DNA of 42,078 nucleotides from Thermodesulfovibrionia bacterium (GCA_945788685.1 CALZMZ010000013.1:1-42078); one strand, 5' to 3'; shown: positions 18,144 through 27,936, counted from the stretch's first letter. Numbers and translations: made by a program. Notes: generated by a model not told the origin, from the sequence alone.

Positions 18144-19754
18144 ATGACAACGACTGAAAAGATTGCTATTAATAATGATTTAACACTCAAGGTTGATATT
18201 GAAGAGACAGACGACAATATATTCCTGTCCCTTCAAATGAATAACCAGGGGAATTGCCGTCTTCATTGGGGATTAAGCAGGAAGATAAGTAAAATCTGGA
18301 AACTCCCGCCCAGCACGTCATGGCCTTCAGGCAGTATTGTTTTTGGAGATTCAGCAATCCAGACACCTTTTGAATTACATGAAAATGAAAGCCGGATTAA
18401 ATTCAGTATGGAGAAATCAGCTGAATTCGGTGTTATGAACTTTGCCTTTTACTACCCTGATACAGACAGGTGGATCAATAATCACGGAAATAACTTTCAT
18501 ATCAGATTGCCGGTACCTGAAAAGGTTCGCACTGATACAGTAAACATACTTGAAGAGACTCTGTCAGGAGAAGTCCTGTATAAAGACAATTTTGAAATTG
18601 ATGACGAAGGTGATGTATCTGTAGCTGTAACAGGAGAGAATAATGCATTCAGGATTTATTTTGTAACAGATATTCCCGGCAAACTGCTTTTGCACTGGGG
18701 CGGGGCATTTAAAAATCCCTTTGAGTGGAGACTGCCTTCGGAACATATGTTACCGCCGGATACAGTTGTGTATGATGACAGGGCTGTTCAGACTGCATTT
18801 ATGTTTCAGGATAATGTAAACCGGTTGGAGCTGGAGTTTAATGAAGAAGCTGCTCCTCTTGGTATTCATTTTGTCCTTACGTTTGCTGATGAAGCAAGGT
18901 GGCTGAATGACAGGGGGCAGAACATTTATATACCTGTAGCAGAACTTCTTAAGAAAAACGCATACAAGGGAACTTCCGGCAATGCACATATTGCCAGGGA
19001 TATAGTGCAGGCAGAAACAGGCCGGAACTCATGGACATTGATGCACCGCTTTAACCTCGGTCATGACCTGCTGGACAGGATTGAAAAGGATGAAGAGGGT
19101 CTTGCACTGATCTTTGTCTGGATGCGCTATTCTTTTTTGCGCCAGCTCGACTGGCAGCGCAATTATAATACAAAGCCGAAAGAGCTGAGCCATGCCCAGG
19201 ACCGACTGACTCTGAAACTGGCAGATATGTACATTAATTTTCCTGACAGCAGGGAGATGATCAGTCTAATCATGAGCACCCTGGGCAGGGGTGGTGAAGG
19301 CCAGCGTATCAGGGATGAGATCCTCCAGATTATGCACCGTCATCATATCAAAGAGGTGGCAGGCCACTTTATGGAGGAATGGCACCAGAAGCTGCATAAC
19401 AATACTACTCCTGATGATATTGTGATATGTGAGGCCTATCTCGAATTTTTAAAAAGTGACGGCAATCTTGATCTGTTCTATTCAACTCTTGAGGCAGGCG
19501 GAGTTACAAAGGATCGACTGGAGAAGTTTGAACGTCCAATCATAACCCATCCTGATTTCATACCACACCTGAAAGATGCACTCATCCATGATTTTGAAAA
19601 CTATCTCAAGCTCCTGAAATCGGTCCATTCCGGGACTGATCTTGAAGGCGCTGCTGATGCAGCCGGATATCTGATGGATTATGAGATGAGGGAACATCTG
19701 AATTTTATTTTCCATTCCAGACATGATGCTTCGGTATCTTTAATAAAGAACTGA
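18144..19754 (+). CDS. alpha-glucan water dikinase-like protein, N-terminal part (two CBM45-like repeats)
   Basis: Two repeats with CRLHWGLSR..WKLPPSTSWPSGSIVFGDSAIQTPF and LLLHWGGAF..WRLPSEHMLPPDTVVYDDRAVQTAF; then HFMEEWHQKLHNNTTPDDIVICEAYLEFL (GWD-characteristic). Confidence 0.88.
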   Translation: MTTTEKIAINNDLTLKVDIEETDDNIFLSLQMNNQGNCRLHWGLSRKISKIWKLPPSTSWPSGSIVFGDSAIQTPFELHENESRIKFSMEKSAEFGVMNFAFYYPDTDRWINNHGNNFHIRLPVPEKVRTDTVNILEETLSGEVLYKDNFEIDDEGDVSVAVTGENNAFRIYFVTDIPGKLLLHWGGAFKNPFEWRLPSEHMLPPDTVVYDDRAVQTAFMFQDNVNRLELEFNEEAAPLGIHFVLTFADEARWLNDRGQNIYIPVAELLKKNAYKGTSGNAHIARDIVQAETGRNSWTLMHRFNLGHDLLDRIEKDEEGLALIFVWMRYSFLRQLDWQRNYNTKPKELSHAQDRLTLKLADMYINFPDSREMISLIMSTLGRGGEGQRIRDEILQIMHRHHIKEVAGHFMEEWHQKLHNNTTPDDIVICEAYLEFLKSDGNLDLFYSTLEAGGVTKDRLEKFERPIITHPDFIPHLKDALIHDFENYLKLLKSVHSGTDLEGAADAAGYLMDYEMREHLNFIFHSRHDASVSLIKN

Positions 19755-19779
19755 CAGGGACAAATACCGGGTCCGGGAA

Positions 19780-21564
19780 ATGATGTATCTGGATTTTGCT
19801 CTTGAAGCGTATTTGCGTGTTATTGTGGAACGAAATATTCATGATATTACAAATCATGATGATCTTGTTGAATTGATAGACCTCGTGCTTGAGAACCAGA
19901 TATTTTCCTTCAGCAACTTTGAACTTTCGGTCTGTTCCGGTCACTGGAACCGCCTTAAGGGAACTGATCGTGAAGGTCATGACTGGGCACTTCATGCCAA
20001 ATCTGTACTGGACAGGCTCGGAAGGGCGATAGCTGAACTGGGTGACCGTTACTATGGATTACTGCAGGACAATGCTCATTATCTCGGTGAGGCATTTTAT
20101 GCGGAAAAATGGACGATCAATCTGTTCAGTGAAGAGATAGTCAGAGGAAGGCTGTCATTTGTTCTCTCCATTCTGATCCATCATCTTGACCCTGTTCTTC
20201 GCAAACGAGCTAACCTTGGAGACTGGCAGGTCATAAGTCCGGGACAGGCCAGCGGAGTGGTTGAGGTTGTGCAGTCCCTGGACTCTGTTCAGGACAGGAC
20301 CTTTGAAAAGCCAACTATAATTATTGCTGACAGGGTCAGGGGGGATGAAGAACCCCCAACAGGACTTAGAGCAGTAATAACACCTGATCTGGTCGATCTG
20401 GTTGCTCATGTTGCGATAAGGGCCAGGAATGCAGGCATTCTTTTTGCTACATGTTATGACAGGGAAAAATTTGAAAAACTTAAAGGTATGAAGGGGCAGA
20501 CAACAAGTTTAAGAATAAACCCCTCTGGTGATATTGAAACATATGATTCAGAAGAAGACTGGGACGTGCAGTCTGTTGTGTCCGGGGCCGAGGTAAGAAA
20601 GATAAAGAGTTTTTCGAAAAACGGATATGTCGTTTCTTCAGAAAAATTCAGTCATGATCTCGTAGGAGGCAAGTCTCTAAATCTTACCAGCCTGAAGGGT
20701 AAAGTACCGGACTGGATCCATCTTCCTGCTTCAGCGGCCATCCCCTTTGGAGTAGCAGAACAGGTTCTGGCTCTTGATATTAATAAAGACACATCCGGTC
20801 AGATTAAACAACTGTCAGCCCTTATCGAAGATAATCCGGAGGAAAACCTCGCAAAGATACGAAAACTGATGCTTGATCTTAATGAGCCGCCTGAGCTTGT
20901 TTCATCGCTGCGGATTGTCCTGGAAGATGCAGGTCTTGGCTGGCATGAAAACTGGGAAGATGTATGGATGTGCATCAAACGTGTCTGGGCTTCCAAATGG
21001 AATGATAGAGCCTTTGTTAGCCGCAGGAAACAGGGGATTGCCGATGATGACCTGTATATGGCCGTACTTATCCAGCAGGTCGTGAAGGCTGAATATGCAT
21101 TTGTCATACATACCTCAGATCCGGTTACAGGTGACAGCGAAGAGCTTTATGCTGAAGTGGTTCCCGGACTCGGGGAAACACTTGTAGGGAATTATCCGGG
21201 AAAGGCCCTTGGTTTCAGTTCAGGCAAAAAGACGCCGGAACCAGGGATAATTTCATACCCAAGCAAAAGTATTGCATTGAGCGGAGGGGGTCTGATCTTC
21301 CGGTCAGACTCAAACGGTGAAGACCTCGCCGGGTATGCAGGAGCAGGACTGTATGACAGCGTGACAGTCGAGGAACCCAGAAAGATCCAGGTCAGCTATA
21401 ATGATGAGCCTCTGGTATGGGATGAAAAATTCAGAAATGATATTCTGTCGGCCATAACCAATATAGGTATTTCAATTGAGCACCTCATGGGATCGCCCCA
21501 GGACATCGAAGGTGTTTATAGCAAGGGTAAGTATTATGTTGTCCAGACACGACCACAGATATAA
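19780..21564 (+). CDS. alpha-glucan water dikinase-like protein, C-terminal part (phosphohistidine + PPDK_N-type ATP-binding domain)
   Basis: GDEEPPTGLRAVITPDLVDLVAHVAIRARNAGILFATC (catalytic His) and FRSDSNGEDLAGYAGAGLYDS; C-terminus VQTRPQI. The open frame extends upstream to 19747. Confidence 0.88.
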   Translation: MMYLDFALEAYLRVIVERNIHDITNHDDLVELIDLVLENQIFSFSNFELSVCSGHWNRLKGTDREGHDWALHAKSVLDRLGRAIAELGDRYYGLLQDNAHYLGEAFYAEKWTINLFSEEIVRGRLSFVLSILIHHLDPVLRKRANLGDWQVISPGQASGVVEVVQSLDSVQDRTFEKPTIIIADRVRGDEEPPTGLRAVITPDLVDLVAHVAIRARNAGILFATCYDREKFEKLKGMKGQTTSLRINPSGDIETYDSEEDWDVQSVVSGAEVRKIKSFSKNGYVVSSEKFSHDLVGGKSLNLTSLKGKVPDWIHLPASAAIPFGVAEQVLALDINKDTSGQIKQLSALIEDNPEENLAKIRKLMLDLNEPPELVSSLRIVLEDAGLGWHENWEDVWMCIKRVWASKWNDRAFVSRRKQGIADDDLYMAVLIQQVVKAEYAFVIHTSDPVTGDSEELYAEVVPGLGETLVGNYPGKALGFSSGKKTPEPGIISYPSKSIALSGGGLIFRSDSNGEDLAGYAGAGLYDSVTVEEPRKIQVSYNDEPLVWDEKFRNDILSAITNIGISIEHLMGSPQDIEGVYSKGKYYVVQTRPQI

Positions 21565-21568
21565 AATA

Positions 21569-21674
21569 AAATTACGAATTACAAATTTCAAATTACAAAT
21601 GACGAAAGACGAAAGACAGTGACGTGTGACTCGTAACGGGTAAAATAACCCATAACCTATGACCTATAACCTGA
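21569..21674. repeat. composite low-complexity repeat (AATTACAAATTTCAAATTACAAATGACGAAAGACGAAAGAC + CCCATAACCTATGACCTATAACC)
   Basis: Short direct repeats filling the intergenic gap. Confidence 0.65.
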
Positions 21675-21681
21675 AACTGAG

Positions 21682-22488
21682 ATGAAGAAAATCAGAATAG
21701 GAAACCAGACTGCTTTTTCAGCTTCAGACATAATGGATCCGTTTGAATATGCCGTGGAAAACGGGTTTGACGCATTTGAGTGGTTTCCTGATAAGCAGGA
21801 CATAAACAAAGGCTGGGACGTTAATGATATAGACAGTCAGACCCGTTCTTATATCAGAACGGTTGCTGATAAACATGATATAGATCTTTCCGTGCATGCT
21901 TCTTTAGAGGCCGAGATGTGTAATGCTGACAAAATAGATGTAATGCTCTGTAATATCAACTTTGCACAGGAGATAGGGGCAACGCTTATCAATACGCATC
22001 TCTGTATAGAGAAAGGAATAAACTATTATGTGGATGCCATAACTCCTGTTGTGAGAGAGGCAGAGAAGGCGGGACTCAGTCTGGCAATTGAGAATACAGT
22101 ATTTACAGTCCCGAAAGATTTCAACAGGTTGTTTGATATTATAAGACAGCGTAAGATTGCATCATCAGGAAAGTTTGGCATGTGTCTGGACCTCGGTCAT
22201 GCCAACCTGTCCAGTTTCAGCCGGAATAATTTCCTGAAATTCCTCGATCTGCTTGATCCTGATGTTCCTATTATTCATATACATATGCATGAAAACTATG
22301 GTGACAACGACAGCCACCTTCCGCTCTTTACAGGACCTTCAGGAAAAAATATTTCAGGCATTGCTGGTTTTATTAAAAGAATGAATGGGCGGGGTTTCTC
22401 TGAATCAATAATTTTTGAGCAGTGGCCTGAACCACCGACTCTGCTGATTGAAGCAAGAGACAGGCTGTATAGTATGTGGAATGAGTAG
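21682..22488 (+). CDS. TIM-barrel sugar phosphate isomerase/epimerase family protein
   Basis: DLSVHASLE, LAIENTVF, GMCLDLGHANL, IIHIHMHENYGDNDSHLPLFTG, SIIFEQWP: AP-endonuclease-2/xylose isomerase-like pattern. Confidence 0.85.
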   Translation: MKKIRIGNQTAFSASDIMDPFEYAVENGFDAFEWFPDKQDINKGWDVNDIDSQTRSYIRTVADKHDIDLSVHASLEAEMCNADKIDVMLCNINFAQEIGATLINTHLCIEKGINYYVDAITPVVREAEKAGLSLAIENTVFTVPKDFNRLFDIIRQRKIASSGKFGMCLDLGHANLSSFSRNNFLKFLDLLDPDVPIIHIHMHENYGDNDSHLPLFTGPSGKNISGIAGFIKRMNGRGFSESIIFEQWPEPPTLLIEARDRLYSMWNE

Positions 22489-22497
22489 GTAAGTATT

Positions 22498-22593
22498 CAG
22501 GAGCAAAGTGACAAAGGCCAGAGGAACAAAGTTTTAACAACAATACATGAAGAATTATTTTTTTCACTTTATTTCTTTGTCACTTTGTGCCTG
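22498..22593. repeat. intergenic inverted repeat CAGGAGCAAAGTGACAAAG / CTTTGTCACTTTGTGCCTG
   Basis: 13-bp perfect core CAAAGTGACAAAG at both ends of the intergenic gap. Confidence 0.65.
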
Positions 22594-22618
22594 ATTAGTT
22601 ATTAAACCAGGAGATATA

Positions 22619-23923
22619 ATGAGACAACCTGAAAAAATGATCATTTATAATTTATTTCCTCTGCTGGCAGGCAAGACCGGCCAGTGGGAGAGCCATCTGA
22701 AAAGGGCTGCTGAAATGGGTTTTAACTGGGTATTTGTTAACCCGATCCAGTATACAGGTTTTTCGGGCAGTCTTTATTCCATAAAGGACTATTTTCAGAT
22801 CAACCCTTTATTTGTAGATGAGGACAGCTCTGTAAGCCCGGGTGACCAGATAAAAGAAGTCAATAAACGTGCAGAAGAACTGGGGATGAAAATGATGATA
22901 GACCTCGTAATCAATCATTGTGCGGTTGACTCTGAATTGTTGGTTGAACATCCTCAATGGTTTGAATGGAGAAAAAAGGAGAAGGTTACCCATCCTTTTG
23001 CACTTGAAAACGGCAAGAAAGTTGTCTGGGGAGACCTTGCAAAGTTTGATCACAGGAACACCAGAGACAAGGAGGGAATGTTCCGGTTTTTCCTCAGTGT
23101 GGTGGAATTTCTTATAGATCTCGGGTATCACGGCTTTCGATGTGATGCAGCATACCAGCTTCCAAAAAGCCTTTGGGAAAGGCTTATTAAGGAGACCAGA
23201 GCAAAATATCCGGATACCATTTTTTTTGCAGAAACACTTGGCTGCTCATCTGACCAGACAAGGAAAACTGCGAGCGCCGGATTTGATTATATTTTTAACA
23301 GCTCCAAATGGTGGGATTTTCGCGGGACATGGCTGATGGAGCAGTATAACCTCACAAGAGATATTGCGCCGTCAATCAGCTTTCCTGAAAGCCATGACAC
23401 AGTGAGGCTCAATGAAGAACTGAACGGCAACATCGAAGGTCTGAAGCAGCGCTATCTTTTTACCGCGCTTTTTTCAGCCGGTACAATGATGCCTTCAGGG
23501 TTTGAGTTTGGTTTCCGCAAGAGGATGCATGTTGTAAAGACCAGGCCCGGTGACTGGGAGGAGACGGATATTGATCTTACTTCCTTTATCAGGAACGTGA
23601 ATAATATAAAAGAAAAGTATACGGTGTTTCACGAAGAGTCGCCAGCTGAGATTCTCCAATGTGACAATCCCAATGTACTTCTCTTCTGGAAGGCATCAAC
23701 CCATTCGCAGGATGAAGCGCTTCTTATTCTGAATAAAGATATATATCACCACCAGAGTTTTTATGCTAAGAGGTTATCTAACCTCATGCAGTCAAAGGCC
23801 CAGTTGACTGATGTGTCTCCGGAACAAACAATGGATTATATTCCCGAGCCATTTTCCTATGACCTCAGGCCGGGCCAGGGGATTGTGCTTGTTACTGCAA
23901 GGGATGCTGTCACTGAAGACTGA
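22619..23923 (+). CDS. GH13 alpha-amylase family protein
   Basis: MMIDLVINHCAVDSELL, GFRCDAAYQLP (nucleophile Asp), IFFAETLG (acid/base Glu), FPESHDTVRL (His-Asp). Confidence 0.88.
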   Translation: MRQPEKMIIYNLFPLLAGKTGQWESHLKRAAEMGFNWVFVNPIQYTGFSGSLYSIKDYFQINPLFVDEDSSVSPGDQIKEVNKRAEELGMKMMIDLVINHCAVDSELLVEHPQWFEWRKKEKVTHPFALENGKKVVWGDLAKFDHRNTRDKEGMFRFFLSVVEFLIDLGYHGFRCDAAYQLPKSLWERLIKETRAKYPDTIFFAETLGCSSDQTRKTASAGFDYIFNSSKWWDFRGTWLMEQYNLTRDIAPSISFPESHDTVRLNEELNGNIEGLKQRYLFTALFSAGTMMPSGFEFGFRKRMHVVKTRPGDWEETDIDLTSFIRNVNNIKEKYTVFHEESPAEILQCDNPNVLLFWKASTHSQDEALLILNKDIYHHQSFYAKRLSNLMQSKAQLTDVSPEQTMDYIPEPFSYDLRPGQGIVLVTARDAVTED

Positions 23924-24170
23924 GATGCCTGGCGTGACACCTTTATATAATTTGCTTATCATCGCTGACTCTACTGACAAAGTGAGTATTTGCATAGCTG
24001 TGGAAAATGAGGATTTACGATTGAAAGTGTTAATGCAGACATCAGAGAGGCGTGGCTGAATCATAATGTCTTGCATAAAACTAATTTGCAATGCAAAAAT
24101 TAATAACAGCGAAAAAGATTCCTGCTGTCACACATTCTAATGCATGGACCTGTTATAAAATCTTTTCATT

Positions 24171-25910
24171 CTATTGTCGAGGCGCTTCAATTGTCAAGAA
24201 TTGTGTTTTATATATCAGGTGTGTAATAACATTTTTTTTACGAATGAAGTCCAGACGAGTACGGTCAACTCGAAACCCTACTACATCATCCTCGTATTTA
24301 TAGGGTTTTATCTCTAATTGAGGATTGCCGGTTAATCTAGAATAAATCTTGCCCTCATGAGCAATAATAGTAATCTTAAGTCCATCAATCGGTGGATCGT
24401 AAACACCGATAATTTCAGCAATGACATCTTCTGACAACACTGGGTTTTTGCGGATAAAAATAACGTTATCAACCTGGGTCTCAAGGGGAATTGAAATCGA
24501 TTCAATGTCCCCATTATCATTTATTAAAAAGCGGATCTTCAGCCATAGATCAAAATCAGATAAATGCCATTCAAATACGTTGTAGTGGTAATGACTCAAC
24601 TCTGACCATTCCAGACTTCCTACAGTGCATGCCTGAAGCTTTTCGCCTTCCAGTTTGACTTCGAAGTCCGGATAGCCATCTGCTTCATACGTGCCTGTAT
24701 AGATTTCTAAAGGATGCGTAGGGGGGGCTTCTTCAATACGTTCCTCGGCTGCCGTTTGCTTGCCTTTTGCCTCAGCCGCAATAATCGGGTCCAATATGTT
24801 ATGAAATTTTGTATTCCAGTGCTTCTCCGGCAGGTCCAGAGCTCGATCAATGGCTTCATATAAAAGTAGTTCGCACAATGGCAGCGCTGCAATATTTGTC
24901 AAAGCTGCAGCAGCGATCTTCTCCTGAGCAATAAAACCAATGATCAGGCTGTGCCCCTCGACACCGCCACTGTGGTGGATAAGGGTATATCCTCGGTAAG
25001 GCTCTATAAACCAGCCCAACCCATATGTAATAATCGCATTCCCCATTAAGGCTTCCCTGATTCCGCCCCTCGGAATAATTGTCTGGGGCAGGTGCATCTG
25101 CTTGAGATTGTCAGGAGAAACAAGCTGTACATCTGCAGCCCGACCATCGTTTACATGAACCTTGAGCCATTGAGTAAGATCTGCAAGTGTGGAGAACAAC
25201 GACCCTGCAGCACCCGGTGCCAATTCAGTGTGTTGGCCAAACGGCATACGGACTAGTCCTTTTGCTCCCCCTACATCATCCCGGTCTACTCGGTAACCTA
25301 TCGCATTAAATAGACCTTCTCCTGGAGGTTCCGGCACGAAGTTTGATGCATCCATACCGAGTGGGGACAAAATTCTCTCTTGCATAAAATCTTCCCAATG
25401 TTTTTTCGCAATCTTTTCAACTAAATATCCGGTTGCATAATACATCAAATTGTTATACTGGAATTTTTCGCGGAATGTAGCACTGAATTTCAGGTGCCTC
25501 ATACGTTTGATAAATTCAGCACGTGACACGTCCAGCCGCCATGCTGAGAAATCGTGCCGGGGCATGCCGGAGCGGTGACTTAACATATCCCGAACCGTCA
25601 GATGCTGTGTAACATAATGGTCATCCAGGATGAATTCCGGCATATACTCTCGTACGGGTTTGTCCCATTCTAGTTTCCCTTCATCTACAAGCAGGGCAGC
25701 ACTCATTGCTGTAAATGATTTTGTAACTGAAGCTGCAGGGAATCGCGTATCTTCTGTCATCGGAAGATGATCATCGACGTCACGTAATCCATAGGCACCT
25801 TTGTGAAGCACCTCATTGCCTTTAACAATCACAACGGCTGTACCGGGACAGTGCCATGAATCCATGGCACTTTTAATATACTGGTCGAATTTATCTAAGC
25901 GCATCATCAA
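24171..25910 (-). CDS. serine hydrolase (beta-lactamase class C family)
   Basis: SVTKSF (SxxK), FQYNNLMYYATGYLVEKI (YxN), YTLIHHSGGVEGHSLIIGF. Confidence 0.92.
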   Translation of the reverse strand: MMMRLDKFDQYIKSAMDSWHCPGTAVVIVKGNEVLHKGAYGLRDVDDHLPMTEDTRFPAASVTKSFTAMSAALLVDEGKLEWDKPVREYMPEFILDDHYVTQHLTVRDMLSHRSGMPRHDFSAWRLDVSRAEFIKRMRHLKFSATFREKFQYNNLMYYATGYLVEKIAKKHWEDFMQERILSPLGMDASNFVPEPPGEGLFNAIGYRVDRDDVGGAKGLVRMPFGQHTELAPGAAGSLFSTLADLTQWLKVHVNDGRAADVQLVSPDNLKQMHLPQTIIPRGGIREALMGNAIITYGLGWFIEPYRGYTLIHHSGGVEGHSLIIGFIAQEKIAAAALTNIAALPLCELLLYEAIDRALDLPEKHWNTKFHNILDPIIAAEAKGKQTAAEERIEEAPPTHPLEIYTGTYEADGYPDFEVKLEGEKLQACTVGSLEWSELSHYHYNVFEWHLSDFDLWLKIRFLINDNGDIESISIPLETQVDNVIFIRKNPVLSEDVIAEIIGVYDPPIDGLKITIIAHEGKIYSRLTGNPQLEIKPYKYEDDVVGFRVDRTRLDFIRKKNVITHLIYKTQFLTIEAPRQ

Positions 25911-25955
25911 TCTCTCCTCCTATCACCGCTGGTTTGATTTTACTTCACAGACTTG

Positions 25956-26456
25956 TTATCCAATTTCTTTTTGATATTTAATCATGTTATATCCTGAATC
26001 GATCTGGTTATGAACTCTTCTTTTCTCCTGAAATCCGCACGCAAGGTACATTCGCTGAGCTGGAAGGAAAAAAGGATTTTCACTAGTCGAAGCTAATGCT
26101 GTTTTAATCCCCTCGGATTGAAATATTCTTAAAATTTCACAAATCTGTTGCTTGCCGAAACCATTTCTCCGGAATCTTGGCAATATGCAGTTATGTCCAA
26201 TAATTCCATATTCCAATCCCTGTCTCGGATCAAAAGATCCAAATCCGACTAACTTATCGTCTGACCAGCTTAAGAACACACAACTTCCAACTGTCTCCGG
26301 ATGTTCAAATGCATCTCTATCAAACTGATGCCATTTATGTACTTCCGGTTCCCAATATAAAGGATCGGAATTTATGAGTTCTTCATAGCTATCCCATAAT
26401 AAAGAAGCCAGTATTCCTGGTTCATTCTTATTAATCGATGTGAACTGGATCTTCAT
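25956..26456 (-). CDS. GNAT family N-acetyltransferase
   Basis: GIIGHNCILPRFRRNGFGKQQICEILRIFQSEGIKTALASTSENPFFLPAQRMYLACGFQEKRR. Confidence 0.85.
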   Translation of the reverse strand: MKIQFTSINKNEPGILASLLWDSYEELINSDPLYWEPEVHKWHQFDRDAFEHPETVGSCVFLSWSDDKLVGFGSFDPRQGLEYGIIGHNCILPRFRRNGFGKQQICEILRIFQSEGIKTALASTSENPFFLPAQRMYLACGFQEKRRVHNQIDSGYNMIKYQKEIG

Positions 26457-26553
26457 TATTATGAATAGAATTGATTATCGAACTCATTGCAATGAGAACC
26501 AAACAGCTAACTCCTGCCGTTATTCAAGACTGATATTGAGATATTATTCTACT

Positions 26554-27053
26554 CTATGACAATGATTTTGCCATATAATATTCGTCAACATAAGAACCAT
26601 TAACGAAAAGTGCGTGTTCCTTTTTGCCCTCAATCTCAAATCCCATTTTCCTGAATAATGCAAGCGCTTTATTATTATTGGTCATCGTAGATAGTTCTAA
26701 ACGGTAAATTTTATTTTGATAAGCCCATTTTTCTATTTCCTTAAATAACAGGGTGTCGATACCCTGCCCTGTATAAGATTTAATTATACCTATTACCAAA
26801 TTGACATTGTGTCTATTTCTTTTAAATATTCCCCCGAATGCCTTAAGATACCCAATCAATTTCCCATTATCTTCTGCTACATATATTATTCCATTGTCGG
26901 TTGATAAAAGATATTTTATTTCATGTTTTTGATCGCTGACAGATGTCACTCTTTCATCAGGTTCCACCAATACAAACCGTGTTTCTTTCTCTATTTTTTA
27001 CGAAGCTCTAAAAACTTCTTAGCGTCACTCTTTCTTATTTGTCTTATTATCAT
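26554..27053 (-). pseudogene. GNAT family N-acetyltransferase with an apparent 1-nt frameshift in an A6 run
   Basis: The tracked ORF (26554-26970) lacks its N-terminus. The adjacent frame gives MIIRQIRKSDAKKFLELRKK, joining [I]EKETRFVLVEPDERV if T6 at 26994-26999 were T7. Confidence 0.75.
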
Positions 27054-27063
27054 TTATCAATAA

Positions 27064-27810
27064 CTATTTAATACGTTTTGCAATGATAAAGTCTTGATCT
27101 GGTATGCCGATTCTGTCCCAGTCGCTGTAATGGATTGGTTCTATTATATTGAATCCGCAGTTATCGTAAATCTTTCTAACAAATGTCTCGCTCTGTGCGA
27201 TACCTTCTTCAGGATTTTCCGGATCAAACGTATAACATTCACCAATACTATGAGTAAAGTTGAAACTGGCTGTTCCTTTTCTGACTCCTTCTGCCGTTTT
27301 ACTGTTTATTAAATAATAACTGGCATAGAATGTCCCGGTAGGCTTGATTACCCGGGATAATTCGTTTATATAGTACTTCATTTCGTGATCTACCATATGA
27401 GTAAATAGAGAATGTGCATACACAATATCAAACATGTTCTCAGAATATGGCAGTGTCATCTCTTTCAGTTGGTATTTTCCATTTGGATTATACAATTTCT
27501 TTTTCACATCGACATGAGCAAAATGAAAATCAGGAAATGAAACTGAGATATTTTTTTTACACCAGTCGATATGTTCGGGACAAATATCAAATCCATAGTA
27601 TTTACCAGCATCACTTAAAAAATGCAGTAACAGTAGCGCGACCCTTCCGCATCCACAACCCGCATCTAATATGGTTTGTGAAGGGGAGATATTTGCATAT
27701 TCTTTAAGTATATTGAAAGTCTGCTGTCCACTTTTGGTAAATACGTCCGCGTCTTTAAATGGTCCGACCCATGTTCGGATACTTTCAGGAGGAATGAGAT
27801 TGTTGCTCAT
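27064..27810 (-). CDS. class I SAM-dependent methyltransferase
   Basis: ILDAGCGCGRVALLLLHFL (motif I), MFDIVYAHSLFTHM, ELSRVIKPTGTFYASYYL. Confidence 0.92.
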   Translation of the reverse strand: MSNNLIPPESIRTWVGPFKDADVFTKSGQQTFNILKEYANISPSQTILDAGCGCGRVALLLLHFLSDAGKYYGFDICPEHIDWCKKNISVSFPDFHFAHVDVKKKLYNPNGKYQLKEMTLPYSENMFDIVYAHSLFTHMVDHEMKYYINELSRVIKPTGTFYASYYLINSKTAEGVRKGTASFNFTHSIGECYTFDPENPEEGIAQSETFVRKIYDNCGFNIIEPIHYSDWDRIGIPDQDFIIAKRIK

Positions 27811-27936
27811 CTTGTTCTTTATTTATTAGTTGAAGTCAGCGGCTGGCCAAAAAGTTGGCCGCGTCAGCCCTGCCGCGCTTCTTCCAGTCCGCAGAACTGT
27901 TTTGTTATGCCTTTATTTATTTGAACTTGCTCTCAC

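Noticed and set aside
22619-23923. GlgE maltosyltransferase
   Set aside because: Has a GH13 catalytic triad but is far too short and lacks the expected GlgE N-terminal and domain features; left as a general GH13 protein.
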